In this document: positions 22,017 through 32,320 of the stretch, piece after piece
How positions within the stretch are numbered: position 1 is the first letter of the stretch
Layout of the letters: each line of letters begins with the position of its first letter
Assembly (NCBI RefSeq): GCF_001613305.1
Contig: NZ_BDCC01000012.1
Location: forward strand, 372,001-436,000
Length of the DNA stretch: 64,000 nucleotides
Source: Nocardia vaccinii NBRC 15922
GTDB lineage: Bacteria; Actinomycetota; Actinomycetes; Mycobacteriales; Mycobacteriaceae
Direction: 5' to 3'
The notes under the pieces: generated by a model
The model's input: the letters and a program-made list of their open reading frames with translations, nothing else
Told to the model about the DNA's origin: nothing
The model's database searches: none
Made by a program: the position numbers and the translations under genes

Positions 22017-22913
22017 ATGTCCGCACAGCACGATCGGATTCTCGTCACGGGCGCCACCGGCAAGCAGGGTGGCGCGACCGCGCGCAGACTGCTCGCCGAC
22101 GGCGTTCCCGTCCGGGTCCTGGTCCGCGATCCGAACGCCGCGACCGCACGCGCGCTCGCCGAACTCGGAGCCGAATTGGCTATCGGCGATTTGGACGCAC
22201 CGGAAACCATCGCGGCCGCGGTCCGCGACGTGCGCGCGGTCTTCGGCGTCCCCCCGGCCGCCTACGGCCCCGACGGCTGGGATACCGAACTCGAGGCGGC
22301 TCGCGGTGCGGCGCTCGTCGCGGCGGCCCGCGCGGGGGGCGTCGAGCAGTTCGTCTTCACCGGAGTGGCCTCCTTCGCCCGCGACAAGCGGTGGGGCGTC
22401 AACGGAAAACGCCGCATCGAACGCGTCGTCGCCGACAGCGGTATGCGCTACACCCTGCTGCGGCCGGTCCGATTCATGGAGAACTATCTGTTCCGAGGTT
22501 TCTCGGTGGACGGAATTCGCGACGGAGTGCACCGGCATCTGTTCCCCGCCGACCTGCCGATCCAGATGATCGCGGTCGAGGACATCGCCGCCGTGGCAGC
22601 CCTGGCTTTCGCCGATCCGGACCGCCTGCACGGTCGCACCCTGGATCTGGCAGGCGATCAGCGCACCATGCGCGAGGCCGCCGCGACCATCACCCGGGCC
22701 ATCGGAATTCCCGTGCGCTACGAGGAAATTCCCGAATCGGAGGCCGCCGAACGAGGTCCCGCGATCCTCGAGGTCTGGCGGCTCGCACGCGAGGGTGACA
22801 GCTGGGGCGCGGACATCGCCGCGCTGCGCGAAATTCACCCCGCTCTGCGCAGTTTCGACACCTGGCTCGCGGAAACCGGTGCAGCCCAGCTGAAGTCCCT
22901 GCTAGCGAAATAG
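22017..22913 (+). CDS. NmrA-type NAD(P)-binding oxidoreductase
   Basis: 298 residues, atypical SDR fold. Glycine motif VTGATGKQGGATARRLL at the N-terminus; RVLVRDPNAATARAL suggests NADP preference. FVFTGVASFARDKRW and LLRPVRFMENYLFRG are typical of NmrA/HSCARG-like proteins. ATG at 22017 follows an AGGTGATC ribosome-binding region. Probably induced when the neighbouring TetR protein is released. Substrate, or a pure redox-sensing role, cannot be decided from sequence. Confidence 0.88.
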   Translation: MSAQHDRILVTGATGKQGGATARRLLADGVPVRVLVRDPNAATARALAELGAELAIGDLDAPETIAAAVRDVRAVFGVPPAAYGPDGWDTELEAARGAALVAAARAGGVEQFVFTGVASFARDKRWGVNGKRRIERVVADSGMRYTLLRPVRFMENYLFRGFSVDGIRDGVHRHLFPADLPIQMIAVEDIAAVAALAFADPDRLHGRTLDLAGDQRTMREAAATITRAIGIPVRYEEIPESEAAERGPAILEVWRLAREGDSWGADIAALREIHPALRSFDTWLAETGAAQLKSLLAK

Positions 22914-23298
22914 CCGGGCGATCCGCTGCCGATTCCGCGGGCTACAGCGCCCGGACACGAGCGTGGTGGACATCGGCACGGTCTCCCGCAAACCTCCCGT
23001 CGCCCACCCGCGCCGTTGCCCGTTGCCCGCGCAAACGCCGCTCGCCCCGGGACCTCGGCTCAGGCGCGGCCGACGAGATCGAGATCAGCATCCGAATACC
23101 GCTTCGAATGGATCGCTTGCCATGGCCTCGTGCGTGCAGTCGTAGTTGTATCCGCATCGCCGCGAGCAGCGGGGCACAGTGCACAGGCACACCCCTGGCT
23201 ACTAGGCTGGGTGCGAGCGGTATCGGTTCTTTGTTCCGTCCTTTTCCACAGTGGCGTCATGGTCGGCCGGAGACGTACGGCGGACCGGGGAGCAGACG
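22914..23298. other. Intergenic region, no gene seen
   Basis: 385 bp between the NmrA-type gene and the next plus-strand gene. The short open frames on both strands have arginine-rich, low-information translations and no ribosome binding sites. It probably contains the promoter for the pair that follows. Confidence 0.4.
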
Positions 23299-23793
23299 AT
23301 GAATCAGCAATCGTTCGAATTCTGTGACGAGGTCCTACAGCAATGCCTCGGGGCCGAGGCCGCACTGTCGCTGCGGCCGTCCCCGCGAATGCGCCGGGGC
23401 GACATCGAAAAGCTCCTTTCCGACGACGCCGAGTGGCGTCTGCTGCACGGCCGTCGCGCGGCGATCGAATGGGGCATTCGTGACGCCGTCGACGCCGCCA
23501 TCGCCTCGGAGCGTCTGCTGGTCACCGCGCATGGACTGGTGTATTTCGCCAGGTTGCGGACACCGCTGTGGAGAAACTCGCCCCGAGCGCTGTATTACCT
23601 GGCCACGCCGGAGTCGCTGTTCGAGCCGATCGTCGATCGGGTGCGCGTCACGCCATTGCGGCCGGGATCGGCGGCCGCGGTGGACGACAGGTTCGGACAC
23701 GATCTCCTGTTCGCCTGGCCGCTCGACGCCGGGTTGCGCCGAATGCTCGACGACCGGCCGGTCCTGCGCATGGAATCCATTGGGAGGCCGTGA
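23299..23793 (+). CDS. Hypothetical protein coupled to a secreted esterase
   Basis: 164 residues from ATG at 23299, with GGGGAG 6 nt upstream. No signal peptide or membrane segment. Ordinary soluble composition with segments RRGDIEKLLSDDAEWRLLHG and RALYYLATPESLFEPIVDRV. Family not recognised. Its stop overlaps the GTG of the next gene (GTGA), so the two are translationally coupled and probably functionally linked. Confidence 0.7.
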   Translation: MNQQSFEFCDEVLQQCLGAEAALSLRPSPRMRRGDIEKLLSDDAEWRLLHGRRAAIEWGIRDAVDAAIASERLLVTAHGLVYFARLRTPLWRNSPRALYYLATPESLFEPIVDRVRVTPLRPGSAAAVDDRFGHDLLFAWPLDAGLRRMLDDRPVLRMESIGRP

Positions 23794-24881
23794 TATTCGC
23801 GGAAACGCACCGCCGGGGCCCCACCCCCGCCCGGGGCACGGGCCGGCTACGCCGCATCGGCGTGGCCGCCGCGCTGGTGATGGCCGGCGGGTGGTTCGGC
23901 GTCCAGCCGGCGACCGCCGACGTAACGCCGACGGTCTGGCTGTGCCGGCCCGGGCAGGCCGATGCCCCGTGCGGCGGCGGCACCGATGCCCCGGTGGATT
24001 GCTTCTACGTCTACCCGACCGTATCGCTGGAACAGACGGCGAACGCGGATCTGACCATCGGACCCGAAGAGCGCGCGGTGGCAGCGGATCAGATCGCGCC
24101 GTTCGACGGCCGCTGCAATATCTGGGCGCCGATGTACCGGCAGGACACCTTGCTGGGGCCGGCCGGTTCACCGCGCGCGCCGCGTGCCGCCGCCTCGGAC
24201 ATCGCCTACGCCGACGTACAAAGCGCGTGGGAGGACTACCTGGCACACGACAACCGCGGGCGCGGCGTGGTCCTGATCGGACATTCCCAGGGGGCGATCA
24301 TGCTGCGAACCCTGATCCGCAAGCGGATCGACGCGACCCCGCAGCGGCGGCTACTGCTCTCGGCCATCATTCCGGGCGCCAACGTGCTGGTGCGTCCGGG
24401 CGCGCTGACCGGCGGTGATTTCAACTCGATCCCGGCGTGCACCGACAGTGCCCAGATCAGCTGTGTCGTCGCCTATTCGACCTTCGCGACCGCTCCGCCG
24501 CCGGACACCCGGTTCGGGGTGACGCCGACCGGGCCGAACACCACCGGCACCCGCGACGGACTCCCCTACGGCCCCGGCTACGAGGTGCTGTGCACCGACC
24601 CGGCCGCGCTGGGCTCCGGTGCCGACAGCGGATTGCACAGCATCGTCGCCGGCCGTGTCGTGACCGGCTACCGCGGCCACTGCACCACCGCCGGCCCGCG
24701 CGTGCTGATAATCGAGGGCGGAGGCAACGGCATCCCACCGGCAACCGCCCTGCCCGCCCTGCCGGACCCGACCTGGGGCCTGCACAACCTCGACATGAAC
24801 ATCGCCCAGCAGGACCTGCTCGACCTCGTGACCGCCCAGACCCGATCCTGGCTCGACCGGCAGCACCACGCCGGTCGGTGA
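23790..24881 (+). CDS. Secreted DUF3089 alpha/beta-hydrolase (lipase/esterase-like)
   Basis: 363 residues from GTG at 23790, with GGGAGG just upstream. N-terminal signal peptide: arginines, then VAAALVMAGGWFGV, with probable cleavage after ATA near residue 48. DUF3089 landmarks include DCFYVYPTVSLEQ, the WAPMYRQ segment and the nucleophile elbow VLIGHSQGAIML (Ser near 171). Paired cysteines in the mature part suggest disulphides, consistent with export. Probably hydrolyses an ester outside the cytoplasm; substrate unknown. Confidence 0.85.
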   Translation: MIFAETHRRGPTPARGTGRLRRIGVAAALVMAGGWFGVQPATADVTPTVWLCRPGQADAPCGGGTDAPVDCFYVYPTVSLEQTANADLTIGPEERAVAADQIAPFDGRCNIWAPMYRQDTLLGPAGSPRAPRAAASDIAYADVQSAWEDYLAHDNRGRGVVLIGHSQGAIMLRTLIRKRIDATPQRRLLLSAIIPGANVLVRPGALTGGDFNSIPACTDSAQISCVVAYSTFATAPPPDTRFGVTPTGPNTTGTRDGLPYGPGYEVLCTDPAALGSGADSGLHSIVAGRVVTGYRGHCTTAGPRVLIIEGGGNGIPPATALPALPDPTWGLHNLDMNIAQQDLLDLVTAQTRSWLDRQHHAGR

Positions 24882-25050
24882 GCCCAGCAAACCCGCTTCG
24901 GTCGAGGCGACAACTGATTTCGCGAGCACCTGGGTGTAAAACGCCGCCCCAGCCTTTCCGATCACCGTCCCGCCTACAAGATCTCTCAGACAGTCCCTGC
25001 GCGGCGCCGCCCGGTAGCCAGGGTGGGGCGAGTTGTAACGAGGGAACACG

Positions 25051-25946
25051 CCATCGACGGTCGCGAGCGGCTCGTTCGGCGACCTCGAGGAATTTGGCGA
25101 CGGGCTCGGTGGGCGGTTCGTCCCGCCAGGCGATACACCACGGGTAGTAGGGTTGCAGTTCCAGAGGACGGTGGATCGGAATTCCCGACATTTCGTATCT
25201 CACTGCGTAGCTCTCGAATTCGAGGATGTAGCAGAATCGACCGCGCGGTGCAGAGCAGCCAGGCAGTGACCGAATGTACCGGGATTGCCCAGCCAGCCCA
25301 GCGACAGATCGGTGTCGTGTTCGAAGGCGGTCAAGTAGTCGCCGTGTGCGTTGTAGAGTCCCGACTCCGGGCCATCGGCGAAAACCTCCAGAGGACGCTC
25401 ATACAGCGATGCTCGAGGCCGTGGCGGATCGGCCGGACGTCCAATCAGATACATCGGTTCCAGGCGCAAATGGCGGAAACGCCAACCGGTGGGATGCTGC
25501 GTGGTCATGGCCCCGGTGACCCGGAGGATGGCCACATCGAGTCGGTGGTCCAGCAGCGCCTCGAGTTGCCGGACACTGTCGAGGGATCGTTCGATGATCC
25601 CGATCGATGGGTAGGCTGCCGCAAACGTGTCGGCGACCGTGCGACTGGTCTGTAGTTCGAAGATATGCGCGATGCGCACCGAATCGGAGTCGGCGGCACC
25701 GCGGCGGATCCGGGTCGCCAGCGCGATCATCTCTCGGGCATCCGCCAGCACGTGGTGCCCACGCGGAGTAAGCGTGACGTGCCGGCTGTCGCGTTCGAGG
25801 AGCGGGCTGCCGAGTTGGTCCTCCAGTTTGCGAATCTGCTTCGACAACGCCGGCTGTGTGATGAACAGTTTCGCGGCGGCTCGGCCGAAGTGCAGCTCCT
25901 CGGCGAGGGCGACGAAGTACCGCAGCTGCCTCAGGTCGAGGCCCAT
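25051..25946 (-). pseudogene. LysR-family regulator split by a frameshift
   Basis: From ATG at 25946 the protein is a clear LysR regulator: LDLRQLRYFVALAEELHFGR, TQPALSKQIRKLEDQLGSPL, then a substrate-binding domain. At about residue 235 (near 25240) the frame goes wrong and ends in an alien tail at 25200. The family's expected C-terminus continues in the next frame as YILEFESYAVRYEMSGIP, then HRPLELQPYYPWCIAW and VAKFLEVAERAARDRRW, to about 25051. A 1-nt insertion or 2-nt deletion explains this. Either the gene is recently inactivated, the protein works with a short tail, or the base call is wrong. Divergent from the hydrolase at 26095. Confidence 0.75.
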
Positions 25947-26094
25947 GGCCCGCCTCCTTCTTCCGCCTCATCCAGCGAGGGGCGGCGGTCACCTGCAAGT
26001 ATGCCCTCCGGGTTATCGTTCGGCAGCCATTACGACTTGGACGGCGGACCGATCGTGATGGTGGAGTGGCCCGAGGGTCGAAGGAGCGATAGAC

Positions 26095-26895
26095 ATGTCA
26101 CAGACACCGACACCGGTGGTTTTCATTCACGGGTTGTGGCTGCATGCAACCAGGTGGGGACCTTGGCTGGACCATTTCCGTGCCGCCGGTTACGCGCCGA
26201 TCGCCCCGGGCTGGCCCGGCGAGCCGGACACCGTCGCCGCGGCGCGGGCCCATCCCGAAGCGGTCGCAGACACCGGAATAGACGAGGCCGCAGCGCATTT
26301 CGCTGCGATCATCCAAACCTTGCCGACACCGCCGATCATCATCGGGCATTCATTCGGCGGCCTGCTCACAGAGAAACTCATGGGGCAGGACCTCGGTATC
26401 GCCGGTGTCGCGATCGATCCGGCCCAGATCAAGGGTGTCCTGCCGCTACCGCTCGCTCAGCTGCGCGCCGGACTGCCCGCGCTCGGCAACCCTGCCAACC
26501 TGCACCGAGCGGTATCCCTGACCAAGAAGGAGTTTCGCTTCGGCTTCGGCAACGCGGTCAGCGAGCAGGAGTCGGACGAGCTGTTCGAAACGTGGACCGT
26601 ACCCGCACCGGCGCGACCGCTCTTTCAGGCCGCCGCGGCGAATTTCGTCCTGCATTCACCGGCGAAGGTCGACACCGCCAACGCGAATCGCGGGCCGCTG
26701 CTGCTCATTTCGGGCCTCGCGGACCATACTGTTCCGGACGTGGTGACCCGCTCGACCCTGAAGCAGTACCGTGATTCCACCGCGGTCACCGAGCTTCGGC
26801 AATTCGAAGCCCGTGGCCACTGCCTCACCATCGACAGTGGTTGGAAGGACGTCGCGGACGCGGTCCTGACCTGGCTGGCGGACAAGGGTTTCTGA
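26095..26895 (+). CDS. Alpha/beta hydrolase
   Basis: 266 residues. Fold landmarks: VVFIHGLWLHATRWGPWLDH (oxyanion region), nucleophile elbow IIIGHSFGGLLTEKLM (Ser near 83), acid near GLADHTVPDVV (Asp near 210) and catalytic His in FEARGHCLTIDSGW (near 241). No signal peptide. Upstream of an SDR with a 19-bp gap, and divergent from the LysR gene, suggesting a small LysR-controlled degradation or resistance operon. Confidence 0.9.
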   Translation: MSQTPTPVVFIHGLWLHATRWGPWLDHFRAAGYAPIAPGWPGEPDTVAAARAHPEAVADTGIDEAAAHFAAIIQTLPTPPIIIGHSFGGLLTEKLMGQDLGIAGVAIDPAQIKGVLPLPLAQLRAGLPALGNPANLHRAVSLTKKEFRFGFGNAVSEQESDELFETWTVPAPARPLFQAAAANFVLHSPAKVDTANANRGPLLLISGLADHTVPDVVTRSTLKQYRDSTAVTELRQFEARGHCLTIDSGWKDVADAVLTWLADKGF

Positions 26896-26914
26896 CACCA
26901 AGGACGGAGCTGTC

Positions 26915-27700
26915 ATGGATCTGGGACTCGCCGACGCCCTCGCCGTGGTGACCGGAGCCAGTCGAGGTATCGGGCTGGCCATCACCCGCACCCTCGTGGA
27001 CGAGGGTGCGATCGTCGTGGCCGCAGCCCGCCACACCGGCGACGACCTGCGCGCCCTCGCCGACACCGGCCGCGTCCATCCGGCGGAGGTGGATCTGTCC
27101 ACCGCGCAGGGCGCGACAGAGCTGGGCGCCGTCGCGGCGAAATTCGGCACCACGGCGATGCTGTTCAACAATGTCGGCGGCGTGACACCCCGGCTGAACG
27201 GATTGCTCGACATCAGCGACGACGATTGGATGTCCACCCTGACACTGGACCTGCTATCCGCAATCCGGGTGACGCGAGCGGTGCTGCCCGCCATGCTCGA
27301 TGCGGGGCAGGGCAGCATCGTCACCATCAGTTCGGTCAACGCCAAACTGCCGGATCCGACCGTGATCGACTACAGCGCAGCCAAGGCCGCGCTCACCAAC
27401 TTCAGCAAATCCCTGTCGAAACAGGTAGGACCACAGGGCATTCGGGTCAACACCATCAGCCCGGGTCCCGTCGCCACCGACCTGTGGCTCGGTGCGCAGG
27501 GTGTAGCACGCACGATTGCCGACACCGCGGGCGGAGATCCGGAAGACATCGCCCGCACCACGGCCGCCCAGACGGTTACCGGGCGATTCACTCGACCCGA
27601 GGAAATCGCCGACCTCGCCGTTTACCTTTCCAGTCCCCGGGCAGCCAACATCACCGGATCGGATTTCATCGTCGACGGAGGACTGATCACCACTCTGTGA
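26915..27700 (+). CDS. Short-chain dehydrogenase/reductase
   Basis: 261 residues, classical SDR: VVTGASRGIGLAITRTLVDE, NNVGGVTPR in the NAG position, serine near 139 (VTISSVNAK), YSAAKAAL catalytic Tyr/Lys near 152, and the C-terminal NITGSDFIVDGGLITT. Follows the hydrolase closely and probably shares its transcript. Confidence 0.92.
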   Translation: MDLGLADALAVVTGASRGIGLAITRTLVDEGAIVVAAARHTGDDLRALADTGRVHPAEVDLSTAQGATELGAVAAKFGTTAMLFNNVGGVTPRLNGLLDISDDDWMSTLTLDLLSAIRVTRAVLPAMLDAGQGSIVTISSVNAKLPDPTVIDYSAAKAALTNFSKSLSKQVGPQGIRVNTISPGPVATDLWLGAQGVARTIADTAGGDPEDIARTTAAQTVTGRFTRPEEIADLAVYLSSPRAANITGSDFIVDGGLITTL

Positions 27701-27976
27701 CGGCCTCGGGCATTCGGCATCACACCGAGCCTACGGTGGGGCTATTCGCTCGAGCTCGGTCCGGTCGCTCCAGCCGCGCGTCTTCGGTAGCGCGGTCGTC
27801 GACAGGCCCGCTCGACATCCTGTTCCGGGCAAGAACACCAGCGTCCGGTCTTCGAATCACGGTGGACGAGAACAAATAGCCGCAGGTCACACCACACTAT
27901 GTGGCGACAGCCCGTGGCTGTCATTCGGTGTGGACACTGGTAACTCCCCGGGTACGCCCAGAAGGTGATCGGGCTG

Positions 27977-30900
27977 TCAACCGCCGGCCGCGAACGTCAC
28001 CTGTGTGGCACCCGAGTCCGGCTTGAAGTCGCGGGGAGGCGGACCAGCCAGGCTCTCGCCCCGCAGCCGCTGGGAGATGACCTGGGTGATGCCGTCACCG
28101 CGCATGCTCACGCCGTAAAGGGCGTCGGCGATCTCCATGGTCGGCTTCTGGTGCGTGATGACGATCAGTTGGGATTTCTCTCGCAGCTGCTCGAACAGGC
28201 CGATCAGGCGGCGCAGATTGGTGTCGTCGAGGGCGGCCTCGACCTCGTCCATGACGTAGAACGGCGACGGGCGGGCGCGGAAGATGGCGACCAGGAGAGC
28301 GACCGCGGTCAGCGATTTCTCACCGCCGGACAGCAGCGACAGGCGCTTGACCTTCTTACCCGGCGGACGCGCCTCCACCTCGATACCGGTGGTGAGCATA
28401 TCGGTGGGGTCGGTGAGCAGCAGGCGTCCCTCGCCGCCGGGGAACAGTTTGGCGAAGACGCCGACGAATTCCTGCTCCACGTCCTCCCACGCCTCGGTGA
28501 ACACCTGCAGAATCCGCGCATCCACCTCGGCGACCACATCCAGCAGATCCTGCCGCGCCTTGGTGACGTCGTCGAGCTGGGTGGACAGGAAGTTGTAGCG
28601 TTCCTCGAGCGCCGCGAACTCTTCCAGCGCAAGAGGATTCACCTTGCCGAGGGTGGTGAGGTCCTTCTCGGCGCGTTTGGCGCGGCGCTGCTGGGTGGCC
28701 CGGTCGTACGGCATCGGCTGCGGTTCGCTGACCGCCTCGCCGCGCTCCTTGGCCTGCTCGTACTCCTGCCACTCCAGCGCCGAGGGCGGAGTGGGCACGT
28801 CCGGGCCGTATTCGCCGATCAGCGCGTCCAGGGCCATGCCGAACTGTTCGCCGATGGTGGCTTCCAGCTGTTCGATACGCAGCGCGGCCTCGGCGCGGGC
28901 GACCTCGTCGCGATGCACCGCGTCGGTCAGCTGAGTCAGCTGGGTGGTCAGCGCCCGGGTGCGCTCCTTGATCTGGTCCACCTGCCCGGCGCATTCGGTG
29001 CGGCGGCGGACCAGTTCGTCCCGTCGCGCGGAGGCTTCGGCGACAACGGATTCGAGCTCGGCGGCAACGCGTTCCGCGGATTCGGCGACCACCGAGGCGA
29101 CCGCGGCGGCCTGCCGGCGCGCGGCCTGGGCGCGTTCGGCGCGCGCCCGGGTCTCGCGCTCGGCGCGGGCCGCGCGGCGCAACGAATCCGCTTTGCCCCG
29201 AACCGATTCCGCGCGCTCCTCGGCGGTACGCACGGACAGTCGCGCCTCCACCTCCATCGCGCGGGCCTCCGCGAGCGCGGCGGCGGCCTCCTCGCGATGC
29301 TGTCCGGCGGTCTCGGTTCCGGCGTCCTCGTCCGAATCCAGCCCGGACTGTTCGGATTCCACGCGCCGCAGGCGCTCCTCGAGTTCGGCCAATTTCTCGG
29401 AGTTGTCGTCACGCGCGGTCTCGGCGTCGTCGCGCTGGGTCAGCAGACGCTCGCATTCGCGCTGCGCGTTCCGAGCGGCCTCACCCAACCGGCCCAGCCG
29501 GTCGTAGATCGCGACCAACGCCTGATCGGATTCGTGCAGCGCAAGCAGTGCCTGATCGACGGATTCCTTGCGATCGGTCTGCTCGGCCAGCGCGCCCGAC
29601 AGCGCTGCCTCGAGCTCCTCGGCCCGGCGCTGCCAGGACGCGAGTTCCGCGGCGGCCGCGTCGATATCGGCCTGGATCTCGAGCTGACTGGGCGCACGGT
29701 CCGAACCACCGAGCAGCCAACCCGAACCGGTCACATCACCCTCGCGCGTGACCACACGCAATTCCGGTCGCGCGGAGAGCAATTCGGTTGCAGCGGGCAG
29801 ATCGTCCACGACCACGGTGCCCGCGGTCAGCGCCACGACGGCGCCGCGCATGCGCTCCGGGCAGTCCACCACATCGATCAACCGCCGCGCCCCGGCGGGC
29901 AGCTCGGCCAGGGCCGAATCCGACAGTGCCGCACCGCCGTACACCACCGCGGCCCGTCCGCCGTCGGCCTCCTTCAACGCCCGCAGCGCCGCATGCGCGG
30001 TGCCGCCGGACTCGGCGGTGATCGCATCGGCCAGCGGTCCCAGCGCGGCGGCGACCGCTGCTTCGAAACCGTTGTGCACCTGCAGAACTCCCGACAGCGG
30101 CCCGAGCAGACCTTCGGCTCGGTGCTCGAGCAGCCAGGCCGCGCCGTCACGGCGGGCCAGCCCCATGGTCAACGCCTCGATCCGCGCACCGAGCGAGGCG
30201 ACCTTCTTACTCGCCTCCCGATCCCGCTCCCGCAGTTCGGTGACGCGCTCCTCGGCCTGCGCCAACGCTTGCGCGGCATGTTCGTAGGCGGCGTCCAGCC
30301 CCTCTTCACCGGCGTCCAGCTCGCCCAATTCGCTTTGCACGCGCTCGAATTCGTCCTCGGCGGCCTCGCCCCGGGCCCGCGCCTCGGTCAACGAGACAGA
30401 GAGCCGGGCGATCTCCCCCTCGGCGGACTGCGCCCGCGAACGCAGGGTGTCCACCTGACCGGACAGCCGGGCCAGACCCTCCCGGCGATCGGCGATGGCC
30501 CGCACCGCGGCCAGATGCGCCTGTTCGGCGGCCTTGGCGGCCTGTTCGCGCTCGTGCAGCTGATCTCGGGCGGACTCCAGCGTTTCGGCGGCGATCTCGA
30601 CCGCCTCGAGCAGTTCGGCCTCCTGGGCCTCCACTCGCGCGGCCTCGGCCTCGAGTTGTTCGGGATCGCGACCGGTACCGGTGGGCTGCTCGATGGTCAG
30701 GTTACGGGCGCGGTCGCGGGCGATGCGAATGGTCGCATTGACCCGTTCCACCAGCGCCGAGAGCTGGAACCAGGTCTGCGCGGCGGCTTCCGCGCCCGGG
30801 GTAAGCCGGGAGAGCTGGAATTCCTGCTGTGCGAGTGCGGCATTGGCGGCATCGAGTTCGGCCTGAACGTTGATCTGCTGTTCGCGGGCGTAGGCCTGCT

Positions 30901-31639
30901 TGCTCTCCTGGCTCTCCAGATCGCGACGGCGCGCGACCAGATCGTCGGCGGCCAGCCGCAGCCGCGCATCACGCAGATCCGCCTGCACGGTGGCCGCGCG
31001 CCGCGCCACCTCGGCCTGTCGGCCCAGCGGCTTGAGCTGACGACGCAATTCGGTGGTCAGGTCGGTCAACCGCGCCAGATTGGCCTGCATGGCCTCGAGC
31101 TTGCGGACCGCCTTCTCCTTGCGCTTGCGGTGTTTGAGCACACCGGCGGCCTCCTCGATGAAGGCACGCCGGTCCTCCGGGCGCGACTCCAGGATCGCCG
31201 AGAGCTGGCCCTGCCCCACGATGACGTGCATCTCCCGGCCGATGCCCGAATCGCTCAACAGTTCCTGCACATCCATCAGACGACACGAGCTGCCGTTGAT
31301 CTCGTATTCCCCCGCGCCGTCGCGGAACATGCGGCGGGTGATGGACACCTCGGAGTAGTCGATCGGCAGCGCGCCGTCGGAGTTGTCGATCGTCAGCGTG
31401 ACCTCGGCGCGCCCCAGTGGCGCGCGGCCGGCGGTTCCGGCGAAGATGACGTCCTGCATCTTGCCTCCGCGCAGCGCTTTGGCGCCCTGCTCGCCCATCA
31501 CCCAGGTGAGCGCGTCGACCACATTCGACTTACCCGAGCCGTTGGGACCGACCACACAGGTGATCCCCGGTTCGAGGCGAAGCGTCGTAGCGGACGCGAA
31601 GGATTTGAACCCCTTCAGCGTCAGGCTCTTCAGGTGCAC
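27977..31639 (-). CDS. smc: Chromosome segregation ATPase SMC
   Basis: 1220 residues from GTG at 31639 ([20 protein letters not shown]). Walker [21 protein letters not shown] near 32; a long coiled coil to about 480; hinge domain about 500-640 with glycines around [20 protein letters not shown]; second coiled coil; ABC signature [14 protein letters not shown] and Walker [16 protein letters not shown] near the C-terminus. Length fits the mycobacterial protein. Condenses and separates chromosomes with ScpAB. In the usual order acyP lies upstream; here a DUF1707 gene does. Confidence 0.97.
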   Translation of the reverse strand: MHLKSLTLKGFKSFASATTLRLEPGITCVVGPNGSGKSNVVDALTWVMGEQGAKALRGGKMQDVIFAGTAGRAPLGRAEVTLTIDNSDGALPIDYSEVSITRRMFRDGAGEYEINGSSCRLMDVQELLSDSGIGREMHVIVGQGQLSAILESRPEDRRAFIEEAAGVLKHRKRKEKAVRKLEAMQANLARLTDLTTELRRQLKPLGRQAEVARRAATVQADLRDARLRLAADDLVARRRDLESQESKQAYAREQQINVQAELDAANAALAQQEFQLSRLTPGAEAAAQTWFQLSALVERVNATIRIARDRARNLTIEQPTGTGRDPEQLEAEAARVEAQEAELLEAVEIAAETLESARDQLHEREQAAKAAEQAHLAAVRAIADRREGLARLSGQVDTLRSRAQSAEGEIARLSVSLTEARARGEAAEDEFERVQSELGELDAGEEGLDAAYEHAAQALAQAEERVTELRERDREASKKVASLGARIEALTMGLARRDGAAWLLEHRAEGLLGPLSGVLQVHNGFEAAVAAALGPLADAITAESGGTAHAALRALKEADGGRAAVVYGGAALSDSALAELPAGARRLIDVVDCPERMRGAVVALTAGTVVVDDLPAATELLSARPELRVVTREGDVTGSGWLLGGSDRAPSQLEIQADIDAAAAELASWQRRAEELEAALSGALAEQTDRKESVDQALLALHESDQALVAIYDRLGRLGEAARNAQRECERLLTQRDDAETARDDNSEKLAELEERLRRVESEQSGLDSDEDAGTETAGQHREEAAAALAEARAMEVEARLSVRTAEERAESVRGKADSLRRAARAERETRARAERAQAARRQAAAVASVVAESAERVAAELESVVAEASARRDELVRRRTECAGQVDQIKERTRALTTQLTQLTDAVHRDEVARAEAALRIEQLEATIGEQFGMALDALIGEYGPDVPTPPSALEWQEYEQAKERGEAVSEPQPMPYDRATQQRRAKRAEKDLTTLGKVNPLALEEFAALEERYNFLSTQLDDVTKARQDLLDVVAEVDARILQVFTEAWEDVEQEFVGVFAKLFPGGEGRLLLTDPTDMLTTGIEVEARPPGKKVKRLSLLSGGEKSLTAVALLVAIFRARPSPFYVMDEVEAALDDTNLRRLIGLFEQLREKSQLIVITHQKPTMEIADALYGVSMRGDGITQVISQRLRGESLAGPPPRDFKPDSGATQVTFAAGG

Positions 31640-31712
31640 AGCACGCCAATCTACCTGCTGCCGTGCGGTAGCCGTGGATACGCCGGGCTGGCGTACCCCT
31701 CGGCGGCCCGGC

Positions 31713-32153
31713 TCACCCGGCGAGGCCGCGCCCCCGGCAGCCGCGCGCTTCCCATCCGGTCAAGGCCCGGAACGCGAGCGCGACGCCCCACGGCCCGATC
31801 ACCCACATCGGCCACGGATAGGTGAACCGGCCCACTCCGAGGCAGATCAAACCCCAGATGACCAGGCACAGCACGCTCACGCCCAGCCAGGCCGCACCCT
31901 CGATGCGCTGCCAGACCGGGATGCGCGCACCCCGGTTCCCCGAAGCCCGGCCCACGGGCGGTTCGGCCGCCAGATTCGGCAGATCGGAGAGTACGAGCCG
32001 CAGGTCCTCGCGGGTGGCGCAGGCCCATACCCGCGCGACCCGCTGGTCGTATTCGGTCAGATCGATGCGCCCCGCGCCCAGGTGCCGGGCCAGCAGATCG
32101 GCGACCTGCTGCCGCTCGGCGTCATCGGCGCGGGTTCCGGACGTGATGTCCAT
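31713..32153 (-). CDS. DUF1707 membrane protein
   Basis: 146 residues. The first 60 are the DUF1707 domain ([51 protein letters not shown]), a short helical domain thought to bind at the cytoplasmic face. Two membrane helices follow ([20 protein letters not shown] and [16 protein letters not shown]). Same strand as smc, 73 bp upstream of it, so the two may be cotranscribed. Function of the family is not known. Confidence 0.85.
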   Translation of the reverse strand: MDITSGTRADDAERQQVADLLARHLGAGRIDLTEYDQRVARVWACATREDLRLVLSDLPNLAAEPPVGRASGNRGARIPVWQRIEGAAWLGVSVLCLVIWGLICLGVGRFTYPWPMWVIGPWGVALAFRALTGWEARGCRGRGLAG

Positions 32154-32180
32154 CAGCTGTCCCTCTCGGCGAGATCAATA

Positions 32181-32231
32181 CTCCAAAGTGGAATGTATAT
32201 ATAACAGGATTATGCCTCCATTGTGGAATGT
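32181..32231. promoter_or_regulatory. Direct-repeat operator and AT-rich promoter before the acyl-CoA dehydrogenases
   Basis: CTCCAAAGTGGAATGT at 32181-32196 and CTCCATTGTGGAATGT at 32216-32231 differ at two bases and are 35 bp apart. Each contains a TCCA-n3-TGGA dyad. Between them is TATATATAACAGGATTAT, far richer in AT than the surroundings and a likely -10 region. It lies between the divergent DUF1707 gene and the dehydrogenase operon. Confidence 0.7.
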
Positions 32232-32320
32232 CAACAGATATCGCTAAGTTAACGACCATTTGCGTTCAGTGGGGAACAAATGAGAAGGTAGAGCTCCACT
32301 TATCGACCAAGGAGTTCTTC

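Noticed and set aside
22942..23365. Several short frames between the NmrA-type gene and 23299
   Set aside because: No start signals, and arginine/alanine-dominated translations typical of non-coding high-GC DNA.
24457..25050. Extension of the shifted LysR frame into the DUF3089 gene
   Set aside because: Recognisable LysR sequence ends near 25051. Beyond it the frame is antisense to the DUF3089 coding region and reads as noise.
27742..27924. A 60-codon minus-strand frame with LFVLVHRDSKTGRWCSC
   Set aside because: Some protein-like character but no ribosome binding site, no family recognised, and arginine-rich remainder. Not enough to call a gene.
27965..31825. A 1286-codon open frame on the plus strand
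   Set aside because: It is the antisense of smc. Its translation is low-information (runs of GG, QRR, LG) and mirrors GC-rich codon structure; SMC motifs on the minus strand are complete.
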